From Vogesella sp. LIG4 (GTDB lineage: Bacteria > Pseudomonadota > Gammaproteobacteria > Burkholderiales > Chromobacteriaceae), in assembly GCF_900090205.1 (NCBI RefSeq), contig NZ_LT607802.1:1187215-1251214 (forward strand): a stretch of DNA of 64,000 nucleotides. The letters are read 5' to 3'. The stretch's first letter is position 1, and every line of letters starts with the position of its first letter. Positions 18,184-27,186 of the stretch are shown here, in pieces. Under the pieces are notes generated by a model. It was not told the origin of the DNA and searched no databases. It saw nothing but the letters and a program-made list of their open reading frames with translations. Made by a program: the position numbers and the translations under genes.

Positions 18184-18585
18184 TCAGGACAGGCTGCCGG
18201 CGTTGATCAGCCCGGCGGCCAGCTGGATGCTGCCGGCCAGAATGCCGACGGCGCTGTTGTTGTCCATCAGTGCCTGGGCCAGGTCGCGCAGGCAGCGGGA
18301 CAGCACGATGTGCACCAAGACCTGCACCAGCATGGCCAGCAGGCCCCACAGTACGAAGCTGGGCAGTGAATTCAAGTGCCAGGCGCTGGAGGCCAGGGTC
18401 AGCGAAAACCCCAGCAGCGCACCACCAAAGGACAGCGCGGCCGCCTGATTGTGCCGGCGTATCAGCGCCAGTTCGTCCAGCGGGGTTACCTGGCAATAGA
18501 GCCAGCTGAACAGTGCCAGCAACAGTCCGCCGCAGGCGAGGTAGGCAAGATAGGCCAGCAGGGGCGTCAACGGAAACACGAACAT
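18184..18585 (-). CDS. DUF350 (YjfL-like) membrane protein
   Basis: The ATG at 18585 follows GAGGATGCC and gives 133 residues with four hydrophobic segments. The first half (LLAYLAYLACGGLLLALFSW) and the AALSFGGALLGFSLTLASS and NNSAVGILAGSIQLAAGLINA stretches match the DUF350 fold, a duplicated two-helix unit. E. coli YjfL of the yjfIJKLMC operon is the reference. It is the first gene of the minus operon, and its promoter is shared with the divergent spermidine synthase gene 53 bases away. Confidence 0.85.
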   Translation of the reverse strand: MFVFPLTPLLAYLAYLACGGLLLALFSWLYCQVTPLDELALIRRHNQAAALSFGGALLGFSLTLASSAWHLNSLPSFVLWGLLAMLVQVLVHIVLSRCLRDLAQALMDNNSAVGILAGSIQLAAGLINAGSLS

Positions 18586-18638
18586 GCGGCATCCTCGGCG
18601 GGCTTGGGCAATAATGGCGGCCATTCTACCCATATTTC

Positions 18639-20162
18639 ATGAAAGACTGCATGCGCGACCGCTTGCTGATCCTGTCGGTGTTCGTGGTGGCCTCATGTGG
18701 CCTTGCCTACGAGCTCATTGCCGGCGCTCTGTCCAGCTATCTGCTGGGTGACTCGGTGCTGCAGTTCTCTTCCATTATTGGCTGCTACCTGTTCGCCATG
18801 GGGGCCGGTTCGCATCTGTCGCGTTACGTGAAGGATGAGCGGGTACTCGATACCTTTATCGAGATCGAGCTGCTGGTTGGGGTGCTGGGGGGGCTGTCGG
18901 CCAGCGTGCTGTTTGCCGTATTTGCATGGAGTAGCGAATCGTTCCGGCTGGTGCTGTACGCGCTGGTATTCCTTACCGGCTGCATGGTGGGGATGGAGAT
19001 TCCGCTGGTGATGCGCGCCCTCAACCAGCGTCGGCAGAGCTTTGCCGAGCTGGTCAGCCGGGTGCTGACTTTCGATTACCTGGGCGCGCTGGCCGTGTCG
19101 CTGCTGTTTCCGCTGGTGCTGGCACCCAGGCTGGGTCTGACGCGCTCGGCGTTGCTGTTCGGCATCGGCAATGTGCTGGTGGCACTGTGGACCTGCCGTG
19201 TGTTCCGCACCGAGCTGTTGCGGCCAACCCGGCAGTACCTGCGTAGCCTGGTGGTACTGCTGTTGCTGGGGGGCTCCTTCCTTGGATCGGATGTGCTGAC
19301 GCGCTGGAATGAGCGGGCAATCTATGGTGACGAAATCATCCATGCCGTCACCACGCCTTACCAGCGGCTGGTCATCACGCGCTGGAAGGACGATATGCGC
19401 TTGTACATCAACGGCAACCTGCAGTTCTCCAGCCGTGACGAGCACCGTTACCACGAGGCGTTGGTGCACCCGGTGCTGGCGAATCTGCCCTGGGCGCGCA
19501 ATGTGCTGATCCTGGGCGGTGGCGATGGTCTGGCCGCGCGTGAGGTGCTGAAATACCGGCAGGTTCAGCGCGTGGTGCTGGTGGATCTGGACCCGGCAAT
19601 GACGCAGCTGTTCTCCACGTCGGCGCCACTGGTGGCGCTCAATGGCGGCTCCTTGCGCAACCCGAGGCTGCAGGTGGTGAATGCCGATGCCGCCCGCTGG
19701 CTGGAACAGCATGGCGACGTGTTCGATGCGATCATCGCTGACTTTCCCGACCCGTCCAGCTTTGCCCTGGGCAAACTGTACTCGGTACCGATGTACCGGC
19801 TGCTGGCACGACATCTGGCGGAACATGGCCTGGCGGTTGTGCAATCCACCTCTCCCTACCACGCGCCGCGATCTTTCTGGAGTATCGATGCCACGCTAAA
19901 GGCCGCCGGCTTCAGTACCACGCCCTACCATGCCTATGTGCCGTCGTTCGGGGAGTGGGGCTTCATCCTGGCGGCCAAGCATCCCGGCTACCAGCCGCCA
20001 CAGACATATCGTGTGGCGCTGCGCTTCCTGGATCGCGAAAGCACGCGACAGATGTTCTTCTTTCCCCCGGACATGCGGCCTTGGAAGGTTTTGCCCAACA
20101 AACTCAATGACCAGCAGCTGGTGCATTACTTCGAGCAGGACTGGTCGCTGGTGATCCGCTGA
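18639..20162 (+). CDS. Membrane-bound spermidine synthase-like aminopropyltransferase
   Basis: The 507-residue protein is a fusion of a polytopic membrane domain and a SpeE-type enzyme. Residues 5-215 hold about seven hydrophobic helices. The C-terminal half has the aminopropyltransferase fold: substrate-binding region TTPYQRLVITRWKDDMRLYINGNLQFSSRDEHRYHEALVHP, the SAM motif LILGGGDGLAARE, and a D-F-P-D-P motif near the catalytic centre. This is the class annotated as polyamine aminopropyltransferase with a membrane domain. Divergent speD supplies the donor. It overlaps the next gene by one base (TGATG). The precise polyamine product is unknown. Confidence 0.88.
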   Translation: MKDCMRDRLLILSVFVVASCGLAYELIAGALSSYLLGDSVLQFSSIIGCYLFAMGAGSHLSRYVKDERVLDTFIEIELLVGVLGGLSASVLFAVFAWSSESFRLVLYALVFLTGCMVGMEIPLVMRALNQRRQSFAELVSRVLTFDYLGALAVSLLFPLVLAPRLGLTRSALLFGIGNVLVALWTCRVFRTELLRPTRQYLRSLVVLLLLGGSFLGSDVLTRWNERAIYGDEIIHAVTTPYQRLVITRWKDDMRLYINGNLQFSSRDEHRYHEALVHPVLANLPWARNVLILGGGDGLAAREVLKYRQVQRVVLVDLDPAMTQLFSTSAPLVALNGGSLRNPRLQVVNADAARWLEQHGDVFDAIIADFPDPSSFALGKLYSVPMYRLLARHLAEHGLAVVQSTSPYHAPRSFWSIDATLKAAGFSTTPYHAYVPSFGEWGFILAAKHPGYQPPQTYRVALRFLDRESTRQMFFFPPDMRPWKVLPNKLNDQQLVHYFEQDWSLVIR

Positions 20163-21763
20163 TGCGACGGCGCGATTTTCTGCAGCGGGCAGCCATGCTG
20201 GCCGGCCTGCCACTGGCAACGGCCTGCCAGCGCATACTGTCCTTCGGCCTGCCGCTGGAGGTGAGTCGGCCTGGGATGGCGCAGGGGCACCGTTTGCGGG
20301 ATGCGCAGGTGTTGCCCTCTCCGCGTGCCACGCGCCAGACTGGCGTAGTCATCGTGGGCAGCGGTGCGGCGGGGCTGTTTGCCGCCTGGCGCTTGCGGCG
20401 CGCAGGCTTCAACGATTTTGTGGTACTCAACGGCCCGGAACCGGATGGCAATGCGGCGGGTGGTCGCTTCGACAGCTGGGCATACCCGACCGGTGCACAT
20501 TACCTGCCGCTGCCGTCGCGGGAGTCGGTACACGTGCGCGAGCTGCTGGCCGAGATGGGCGTGATCGAAGATGCCCCGTTCAGCGAGCGGCCACGCTTTG
20601 ATGAACGCGTGCTGGTGCACGCGCCGGATGAGCGGCTGTGGCGTGATGGCCAGTGGCAGTATGGCCTGATGCCACAGGGAATGGGGCGGGACGAGGCGGC
20701 ACAGCAGCAACGGTTCCTGCTTCACGTGGAACAATTGCGGCAGCAGCATGGGCGAGACGGACGGCGGGTGTTCGCTGTACCGCTGGTGTTGTCGTCGCAG
20801 GATCCGCAGTGGCGCAAGCTGGATTGCAGCAGCTTTGCGCAGTGGCTGGCCGCCAATGGTTACACTGCGCCGGGGCTGCTGTGGTACCTGGATTATTGCT
20901 GCCGTGATGATTATGGCAGCGGCCTGGCGCATACCTCGGCGTGGGCTGGTCTGCATTACTTTGCCGCCCGTGATGGCCATGCGGCCAACGCGGAGGATGG
21001 TGCGGTGCTGACCTGGCCGGATGGACTGAGCGCCGTGATGCGGTATATGCGGCGCAGGATCGGTGGCGAGGCGTTGCTGGATGGTGCGGCCTGGCGCATC
21101 CAGCGCCAGGGGCGGTGGCAGCAAGTGGATTATCTGGATGCCGGCGGTAGCCAGCGCCTGCTGGCACGACAGGTGATCATCGCCACGCCTTTGCATGTGG
21201 CCTGGCATCTGCTGCCGGAGATGGCCGCCATGGGGTTCGCCCGCGAACATCTGCCGCCACGGGCTCCCTGGCTGGTGGGCAACGTGCTGTTGCAGCGCTT
21301 TCCGCGCGAGCCGGCAAACCAGTCTCTGGCCTGGGACAACGTGGTTTTTGGCAGCCGGAGCCTGGGCTACGTGGTGTCGACCAATCAGTTGATCGGCGTT
21401 GCCAAGCCGGAGCGTACGGTATTCACCTGCTATCACGCGTTTGCGGACGGGGATGTCGCCGCCACGCGCCAGAACTTGCGGACACTTGGCGACGAGGCAC
21501 TGTTCGATATCGCCAGCCGGGATATCTACACCGTCTATGGCTCCCGCTTGCGGCGCGATATGTTGGCCGCACGCCTGACTGTGCGCGCCCATGCCATGGC
21601 CAGCCCTTCCCCCGGCTTTCTGGGCAATGCCGGGCTGTCTGCATTGCGCGCGGCGGACGATGGTGTGCTGTTCGCCCATTCCGATCTGAGCGGCTTGTCG
21701 CTGTTCGAGGAGGCCTGCTGGTGGGGGGAGCAGGCTGCGCACAAGGTGCTGGCGCGCGGCTAG
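20162..21763 (+). CDS. Tat-exported FAD-dependent oxidoreductase (amine oxidase-like)
   Basis: The 533-residue product begins MRRRDFLQ, a twin-arginine motif, followed by a hydrophobic core and LATAC, so it may be a Tat-exported lipoprotein. The FAD-binding Rossmann motif VVIVGSGAAGLFAAWRL is at residues 62-78. The C-terminal GFLGNAGLSALRAADDGVLFAHSDLSG resembles the FAD-contact end of flavin amine oxidases. It is translationally coupled to the spermidine synthase, which suggests a polyamine or polyamine-derived substrate acted on at the outer face of the inner membrane. The reaction is inferred, not shown. Uptake-like motifs occur at 20980 and 21563, and a degenerate parS-like word at 20718. 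Confidence 0.8.
   Translation: MRRRDFLQRAAMLAGLPLATACQRILSFGLPLEVSRPGMAQGHRLRDAQVLPSPRATRQTGVVIVGSGAAGLFAAWRLRRAGFNDFVVLNGPEPDGNAAGGRFDSWAYPTGAHYLPLPSRESVHVRELLAEMGVIEDAPFSERPRFDERVLVHAPDERLWRDGQWQYGLMPQGMGRDEAAQQQRFLLHVEQLRQQHGRDGRRVFAVPLVLSSQDPQWRKLDCSSFAQWLAANGYTAPGLLWYLDYCCRDDYGSGLAHTSAWAGLHYFAARDGHAANAEDGAVLTWPDGLSAVMRYMRRRIGGEALLDGAAWRIQRQGRWQQVDYLDAGGSQRLLARQVIIATPLHVAWHLLPEMAAMGFAREHLPPRAPWLVGNVLLQRFPREPANQSLAWDNVVFGSRSLGYVVSTNQLIGVAKPERTVFTCYHAFADGDVAATRQNLRTLGDEALFDIASRDIYTVYGSRLRRDMLAARLTVRAHAMASPSPGFLGNAGLSALRAADDGVLFAHSDLSGLSLFEEACWWGEQAAHKVLARG
20718..20733. other. Degenerate parS-like site
   Basis: TGCTTCACGTGGAACA has the parS frame with two departures from the consensus (positions 3 and 12), which are symmetric-like changes. 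It lies inside the flavoprotein gene. Listed with low confidence because stronger sites occur 9 kb to the left and 14 kb to the right. Confidence 0.3.
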
Positions 21764-21853
21764 TACAACGTGCCTGCCCGCTCATCGTCTGGGGGGCATG
21801 GTGTAAAGTGCAGCCCAAGGCGGGCGACACCGCCGTTGTCTACAGGGGGAAAC

Positions 21854-22759
21854 GTGGCCATCACGCTGAAGAATGTGCGCTATTTCGTGGCGGTAGCCGA
21901 GGCGGAGTCGATCTCCGGCGCGGTGCAGGATCTCAACGTATCGCAATCGGTGGTTACCGAGGCGATACGCGCGCTGGAGGCGGACCTTGGCGCCACGCTG
22001 TTCCAGCGCCACGCGCGCGGCATGATTCTCACCCACGCCGGCTACCAGTTCCTGCGCCATGCGCACCAGATCCTGGCCTCGGTGCGCAATGCACGCGAGG
22101 CGATGCGTGCGCGGCCGGACACCGTTACCGGCCAGCTCAATATCGGCGTCACCAGCCTGGTGTGCGGCTACTTCCTGCCTTATCTGCTGGACCGCTTCCG
22201 CAATACCTTTCCGCTGGTGGACATCCGCGTGGTGGAAGACCAGCGCGAATACATCGAGCACCTGCTGGTGAACGGCGAGCTGGATGTGGGGGTGCTGATC
22301 GTCTCCAACCTGGAAAACCGCCAGGCACTGGAGGCGGAAACGCTGCTGGAATCCGCCTATCGGCTGTGGCTGCCGGTGAACCACCCGCTGCTGGAGCTGG
22401 GCACGGTGGCGGTGGCGGAAATGGCGCAGCAGCCGCTGGTGACGCTGAAGCTGGACGAGCTGGAGGACGTGGCCACCGCCTTGTGGCGCAGCCAGGGCTT
22501 GCGGCCAACGGTGGCGGTGCGCACCAGCTCGGTGGAGGGCCTGCGTAGCCTGGTGGCCACCGGCGCCGGCCTGGCGGTGATGCCGGACCTGCTGTACCGG
22601 CCGTGGTCGCTGGATGGCGACCGGTTGGAAGTGCGGCAGCTGCTGGAAAAGACGCCGTCGCTGCAGGTGGGCCTGGCTTGGCGCCGCGGCGCCAAAGTGG
22701 CGGAAACGGCACAGAACTTTCTGACCGTGGCGCGCGAGTACACGCGCAGCCATGCCTGA
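21854..22759 (+). CDS. LysR-family regulator, probable regulator of the ydcSTUV-patD operon
   Basis: A GTG at 21854 preceded by AGGGGGA gives 301 residues; the in-frame ATG at 21770 would add 28 residues that do not look coding. The N-terminal helix-turn-helix reads FVAVAEAESISGAVQDLNVSQSVVTEAIRALEADLGATLFQR. The effector-binding domain spans about 90-295. It is followed by a terminator and then, 280 bases away in the same direction, by a polyamine-type ABC transporter operon, making that operon a plausible target. The inducer is unknown. A uptake-like motif lies at 22500. Confidence 0.88.
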   Translation: MAITLKNVRYFVAVAEAESISGAVQDLNVSQSVVTEAIRALEADLGATLFQRHARGMILTHAGYQFLRHAHQILASVRNAREAMRARPDTVTGQLNIGVTSLVCGYFLPYLLDRFRNTFPLVDIRVVEDQREYIEHLLVNGELDVGVLIVSNLENRQALEAETLLESAYRLWLPVNHPLLELGTVAVAEMAQQPLVTLKLDELEDVATALWRSQGLRPTVAVRTSSVEGLRSLVATGAGLAVMPDLLYRPWSLDGDRLEVRQLLEKTPSLQVGLAWRRGAKVAETAQNFLTVAREYTRSHA

Positions 22760-22824
22760 TGCGCGCAATCTGCGTTCTATTTTTTCTATAGCTGATTATA
22801 GCCAATCTGTTTTTCAGATATTTA

Positions 22825-22847
22825 GCGCCGCACTCGCGGCGTTTTTG
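22825..22847 (+). terminator. Intrinsic terminator after LysR
   Basis: CGCCGC and GCGGCG pair across an ACTC loop and are followed by TTTTTG. It lies 65 bases after the LysR stop and separates it from the ABC transporter operon. The rest of the 22760-23038 gap has AT-rich promoter-like sequence but no clear feature. Confidence 0.75.
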
Positions 22848-23038
22848 TTATGGCAGCGAAAAAATTGGCGCTGCAGCGCACAAAAGTAGCGGAAAATGCC
22901 AATGCAGGCATTGAGCGTGCGGTTTTTCCGATAGGTAGTATTGGGCAAGTTACCTTGGTAGTGCCAAAACGCGGTTCCTAGAATGCAGCACATCATTCGA
23001 GACGCAATCAATGCGCCGATCTGCAAAGGAGAACTGTG

Positions 23039-24196
23039 ATGAAGCATCGCCTGCATGCCCTGGCCTGCGCCGCCGTCTGTAGCAGCATGGTCGCTACCCC
23101 GCTGATGGCCGCTCCGCCGACCTCGCTGGGCAAGCCGGAAGGCAAACTCAACATCATCGCGTGGCCGGGTTATATCGAGCGCGGCGAGACCGACAAGAAC
23201 TACGACTGGGTAACCCAGTTCGAGAAGAACACCGGCTGCCAGGTCAGCGTGAAAACCGCCGCCACCTCCGACGAGATGGTGTCGCTGATGAACTCGCCCA
23301 ACTACGACCTGGTCACCGCTTCCGGCGATGCCTCGCTGCGCCTGATCTACGGCAAGAAGGTGCAGGAGATCAACCCGAACCTGATTCCCAGCTGGAGCAC
23401 GCTGGACCCGCGGGTGAAGAACGGCAACTGGTACACCGTGGGCGGCAAGGTGTACGGCACGCCGTACCAGTGGGGCGCCAACTTCCTGATGTACAACAGC
23501 AAGGTATTCACCACTGCGCCTACCAGCTGGTCGGTGGTGTTCGAGCCGGGCAAGCTGCCCAACGGCCAGCCCAACAAGGGCAAGGTGCAGGCTTACGACG
23601 GCGCCATCTACATGGCAGACGCCGCGCTGTACCTGATGAGCAAGAACCCCAAGCTGGGCATCAAGGACCCGTACGAGCTGAACGAGGCGCAGTACCAGGA
23701 AGTGCTCAAGCTGCTGCGCCAGCAGAAGCAGCTCACCCACCGCTACTGGCATGACGTTACCGTGCAGATGAACGACTTCAAGAAAGAAGGCGTGGTGGCA
23801 TCCAGTGCCTGGGGCTACACCATCAACAGCCTGCAGGGCGAGAAATTCCCGGTGGAAGGCGTGATTCCGAAGGAAGGCGCCACCGGTTGGGCCGACACCA
23901 CCATGCTGCATGCGCAGGCTCAGCACCCGGTGTGCGCCTACAAGTGGATGGAATGGTCGCTGAACAAGAACCTGCAGTCGGGCCTGGCCGAGTGGTTCGG
24001 CTCCAACCCGGTAGTGGCCGACGCCTGCAAGACCAAGGCACCGGGCGGCAGCGATTTCTGCAAGAGCAACGGCTTTGACCGCTTCGCGCAGATCCGCTTC
24101 TGGAAGACCCCGATCGCCACCTGCAAGTCGCAAGGCAGCTGCGTACCTTACAGCCGCTGGACGTCCGACTTCATCGCCATCATGGGTGGCCGTTAA
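23039..24196 (+). CDS. ydcS: ABC transporter periplasmic substrate-binding protein (YdcS-like)
   Basis: The 385-residue protein has a Sec signal peptide (residues 1-25, ending LMAA) and a PotD-type binding fold. INIIAWPGYIERGETD near residue 40 and the GVPYQWGANFLMYN-like strand (GTPYQWGANFLMYNSKVF) are the usual signature of the putrescine/spermidine family. In E. coli, YdcS belongs to ydcSTUV-patD. The ATG at 23039 follows AAAGGAGAA; a GTG three bases earlier is less likely. It opens the operon. The mature protein has several Cys residues in the C-terminal third (PVCAYKW, DACKTK, DFCKS, ATCKSQGSC) that may form disulfides. Confidence 0.85.
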   Translation: MKHRLHALACAAVCSSMVATPLMAAPPTSLGKPEGKLNIIAWPGYIERGETDKNYDWVTQFEKNTGCQVSVKTAATSDEMVSLMNSPNYDLVTASGDASLRLIYGKKVQEINPNLIPSWSTLDPRVKNGNWYTVGGKVYGTPYQWGANFLMYNSKVFTTAPTSWSVVFEPGKLPNGQPNKGKVQAYDGAIYMADAALYLMSKNPKLGIKDPYELNEAQYQEVLKLLRQQKQLTHRYWHDVTVQMNDFKKEGVVASSAWGYTINSLQGEKFPVEGVIPKEGATGWADTTMLHAQAQHPVCAYKWMEWSLNKNLQSGLAEWFGSNPVVADACKTKAPGGSDFCKSNGFDRFAQIRFWKTPIATCKSQGSCVPYSRWTSDFIAIMGGR

Positions 24197-24393
24197 GGCG
24201 GGCCGCTGCCACAGGGTTGGCCGCAGCAGGCCGGGTGGATGCCCGCCCGCCTGCCCCGCGCCGGCCTGACGTTTCAACCGAGCGCCGCCATGTCCCTCCT
24301 GGGGGGGCGGGGTGTGGCGGTTGCTCACCCGCAGTATGGCCTGTCATTTGGTCAGGCCGCTTTGCGCGCTGTTGCCGCGCATCGGAGTACATC

Positions 24394-25410
24394 ATGTCCA
24401 TTGCCGTCCAGTTCCAGAATGTCAGCCGCCACTACGACAGCGTACGCGCCGTTGACGACATCAACCTCGATATTGCCGAGGGCGAATTCTTCTCCATGCT
24501 GGGCCCGTCCGGCTCCGGCAAAACCACCAGCCTGCGCCTGATCGCCGGCTTCGAGCAGCCCAGCCAGGGCTCCATCCGCATCTTCGGCCAGGAAGCCGCC
24601 GGGCTGCCGCCCAATCTGCGCGCGGTCAATACCGTGTTCCAGGATTACGCGCTGTTCCCGCACATGAACGTGCTGGACAACGTGGCCTACGGTCTGATGA
24701 TCAAGGGCGTGGGCAAGGACGAGCGCTACCGCCGCGCCGAGGAAATGCTGGAGATGGTCAAGCTGGGCCAGTACGGCACCCGCCGCCCGGCGGCACTGTC
24801 CGGCGGTCAGCGCCAGCGTGTGGCGCTGGCGCGGGCGCTGATCCTGCAGCCGCGCGTGCTGCTGCTGGACGAGCCGCTGGGCGCGCTCGACCTCAAGCTG
24901 CGCGAGGCGATGCAGACCGAGTTGAAGGCGCTGCAGCGCCGCCTCGGCATCACCTTCATCTATGTCACCCACGACCAGGGCGAGGCGATGTCGATGTCCG
25001 ACCGCGTGGCGGTGTTCAACAAGGGGCGCATCGAGCAGGTGGCGGCGCCGCAGCAGCTGTACAACCAGCCGGCCACGGCCTTCGTGGCGGATTTCGTCGG
25101 TGCGGCCAACGTATTCGATGGCGAGCTGGCCGGCACGCTGGTTGGCCATGCGCAGGCCTTCGCCGTGCGCCCGGAGCGCATCCGCCTGGCCGGCCAGCTG
25201 GCCGATGCCGACGCGGTGCGCGTGCCCGGCAAGCTGCTGGATATCCAGTACCTGGGCGCGGTAAGCCGCTACGAGGTGGAAGTGTTCGGCCAGAAAGTGC
25301 TGAGCATGGTGCTGCCCAACGAGCACGGCCATGTCGAGCCGCAGGCCGCCATCGGCGGCGCCATCACCGTGGCCTGGCCGCGCCAGGCCATGCTGCCGCT
25401 GGCCGGTTGA
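24394..25410 (+). CDS. ydcT: ABC transporter ATP-binding protein (YdcT-like)
   Basis: Translation from the ATG at 24394 gives 338 residues. The nucleotide-binding domain (1-235) has Walker A GPSGSGKTT, the Q loop, signature LSGGQRQR, Walker B LLLDEPLGALD and the switch His in VTHDQGEA. The C-terminal part is a TOBE-type regulatory domain (about 240-335). This is the PotA/CysA-type subunit that energises spermidine/putrescine-class importers. About 200 bases of spacer after ydcS, with an uptake-like motif at 24216, is longer than other gaps in the operon. A copy of the motif is at 25101. Confidence 0.9.
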   Translation: MSIAVQFQNVSRHYDSVRAVDDINLDIAEGEFFSMLGPSGSGKTTSLRLIAGFEQPSQGSIRIFGQEAAGLPPNLRAVNTVFQDYALFPHMNVLDNVAYGLMIKGVGKDERYRRAEEMLEMVKLGQYGTRRPAALSGGQRQRVALARALILQPRVLLLDEPLGALDLKLREAMQTELKALQRRLGITFIYVTHDQGEAMSMSDRVAVFNKGRIEQVAAPQQLYNQPATAFVADFVGAANVFDGELAGTLVGHAQAFAVRPERIRLAGQLADADAVRVPGKLLDIQYLGAVSRYEVEVFGQKVLSMVLPNEHGHVEPQAAIGGAITVAWPRQAMLPLAG

Positions 25411-25419
25411 GGGGGAAAC

Positions 25420-26373
25420 ATGATGACCGCTTCTGTTTCCGCCGCTCCCGCCGCCGCCGTGCTGGGCCCGTGGCAGCGCCTGGGTGTGGCGCTGTACCGC
25501 CGCCCGGGGCTGCAGCTGGTGTTGCTGCTGGGCCTGCCGCTGCTGTGGTTCCTGGTGGTGTATATCGGCTCGCTGGCCACCCTGCTGGTGCAGAGCTTCT
25601 TTACCTTCGACGACTTCACCATGTCGGTCAGCCACGACCTGACGCTGGCCAACTATAAGCAGTTGCTGCAGCCGGCCAACTTCGACGTGGTGCTGCGCAC
25701 GCTGGCAATGGCCAGCGCGGTGACGCTGGCCTCGGCGGTGCTGGCCTTCCCGCTGGCCTACTACATGGTGCGCTACGCCCGTGGCTGGAAGAAGGGTTTC
25801 TTCTACGTGGCGGTGATGCTGCCGATGTGGGCCAGCTACATCGTGAAGGTGTACGCCTGGACCGTGCTGCTGGCCAAGGACGGCATCGTGTACTGGGGCT
25901 ACCAGCACCTGGGCCTTGCCGGCGTGGTGGACTGGCTGATGACCGTGCCGCTGCTGGGCGGCAACTCGCTGACCACCTCGCACCTGGGCCGTTTTGTGGT
26001 GTTCACCTACATCTGGCTGCCGTTCATGATCCTGCCGGTGCAGGCGGCGCTGGAGCGGGTGCCGCTGGGGCTGATGCAGGCCAGCAGCGACCTGGGCGCC
26101 AGCGGCGCGCAGACCTTCCGCCACGTGATCCTGCCGCTGGCGTTTCCGGGCGTGGTGGCCGGCTCCATCTTCACCTTCTCGCTGACGCTGGGCGATTACA
26201 TCATCCCGCAGCTCATCGGCCCGTCCGGCCTGTTCATCGGCTCCATGGTCTACACCATGCAGGGCTCCATCGGCAACATGCCGATGGCCGCCGCCTTCAC
26301 CGTGGTACCGGTGGTGATCATCGCGCTGTACCTGACCGGCGCGCGCAAACTGGGAGCGTTCGATGCACTCTGA
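25420..26373 (+). CDS. ydcU: ABC transporter permease (YdcU-like)
   Basis: This 317-residue inner-membrane permease has six predicted helices and the EAA-type loop [32 protein letters not shown], which contacts the ATPase. It begins 9 bases after the ATPase stop and overlaps the next permease gene by 11 bases, so it is part of one translationally coupled operon. By position and family it corresponds to E. coli YdcU. An in-frame second ATG one codon later is an equal start. Confidence 0.9.
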   Translation: MMTASVSAAPAAAVLGPWQRLGVALYRRPGLQLVLLLGLPLLWFLVVYIGSLATLLVQSFFTFDDFTMSVSHDLTLANYKQLLQPANFDVVLRTLAMASAVTLASAVLAFPLAYYMVRYARGWKKGFFYVAVMLPMWASYIVKVYAWTVLLAKDGIVYWGYQHLGLAGVVDWLMTVPLLGGNSLTTSHLGRFVVFTYIWLPFMILPVQAALERVPLGLMQASSDLGASGAQTFRHVILPLAFPGVVAGSIFTFSLTLGDYIIPQLIGPSGLFIGSMVYTMQGSIGNMPMAAAFTVVPVVIIALYLTGARKLGAFDAL

Positions 26374-27175
26374 TCAAGACCGCGCACCCCTGTGGCTGCG
26401 CCTGCTGGCCTACGGCGGCATCGGCTTTCTGTTCCTGCCCATCGCCGTCATCATCATCTACGCCTTCAACGCCGAAAGCGCCGGCTACAGCTTTCCGCCC
26501 AAGGGCTTCACCCTGGCGTGGTTCTCGCTGGCCTTCGCCCGCAACGACGTGATGCAGGCCATCGGCCTGTCGCTGCAGTTGGCCGCATTGGCCACCGTAC
26601 TGGCGGTACTGCTGGGCACCCTGGCGGCCGCGGCCATGTACCGGCGGGATTTCTTCGGCAAGAACACCATCACCACCATGCTGATCCTGCCGATTGCCCT
26701 GCCCGGCATCATCACCGGTATCGCGCTGCTGTCGGCGTTCCGGCTGGCGGACATCCCGTCCGGCTTCTGGACCATCGCCATCGGCCACGCCACCTTCTGC
26801 GTGGTGGTGATCTACAACAACGTGATCGCCCGCTTCCGCCGCATGAGCTACAGCCTGGTGGAAGCCTCGCAGGACCTGGGCGCCGACATGCTGCAGACCT
26901 TCCGCTACGTGGTGGTGCCGCAGATCGCCACTGCGCTGCTGGCGGGCGGCATGCTGGCCTTCGCGCTCAGCTTCGACGAGATCATCGTTACCACCTTCAC
27001 CGCCGGCAACGAGATCACGCTGCCGATCTGGATGCTGAACCAGCTTACCCGCCCACGCGATGTGCCCATCACTAACGTGGTGGCCATGACCGTGATGATG
27101 ATTACCACGCTGCCTATCCTGGCGGCCTACTACCTGACCCGCGGCACGGAAGAAATTGCCGGCAGCGGTAAATGA
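26363..27175 (+). CDS. ydcV: ABC transporter permease (YdcV-like)
   Basis: The 270-residue second permease has about six membrane helices and its EAA loop [34 protein letters not shown]. It overlaps ydcU by 11 bases and its stop overlaps an alternative start of patD (ATGA). It pairs with YdcU to form the channel of the importer. A uptake-like motif lies at 26579. Confidence 0.9.
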   Translation: MHSDQDRAPLWLRLLAYGGIGFLFLPIAVIIIYAFNAESAGYSFPPKGFTLAWFSLAFARNDVMQAIGLSLQLAALATVLAVLLGTLAAAAMYRRDFFGKNTITTMLILPIALPGIITGIALLSAFRLADIPSGFWTIAIGHATFCVVVIYNNVIARFRRMSYSLVEASQDLGADMLQTFRYVVVPQIATALLAGGMLAFALSFDEIIVTTFTAGNEITLPIWMLNQLTRPRDVPITNVVAMTVMMITTLPILAAYYLTRGTEEIAGSGK

Positions 27176-27186
27176 CCGAGGTATCT

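Noticed and set aside
18693..19862. Minus-strand frame over the spermidine synthase gene
   Set aside because: The plus-strand gene is clearly homologous to spermidine synthases, and the antisense translation is His/Gln/Arg-rich with no domain.
24352..26124. Long minus frame over ydcT and ydcU
   Set aside because: It overlaps two clear ABC transporter genes; the product is Gln/His-rich low complexity.
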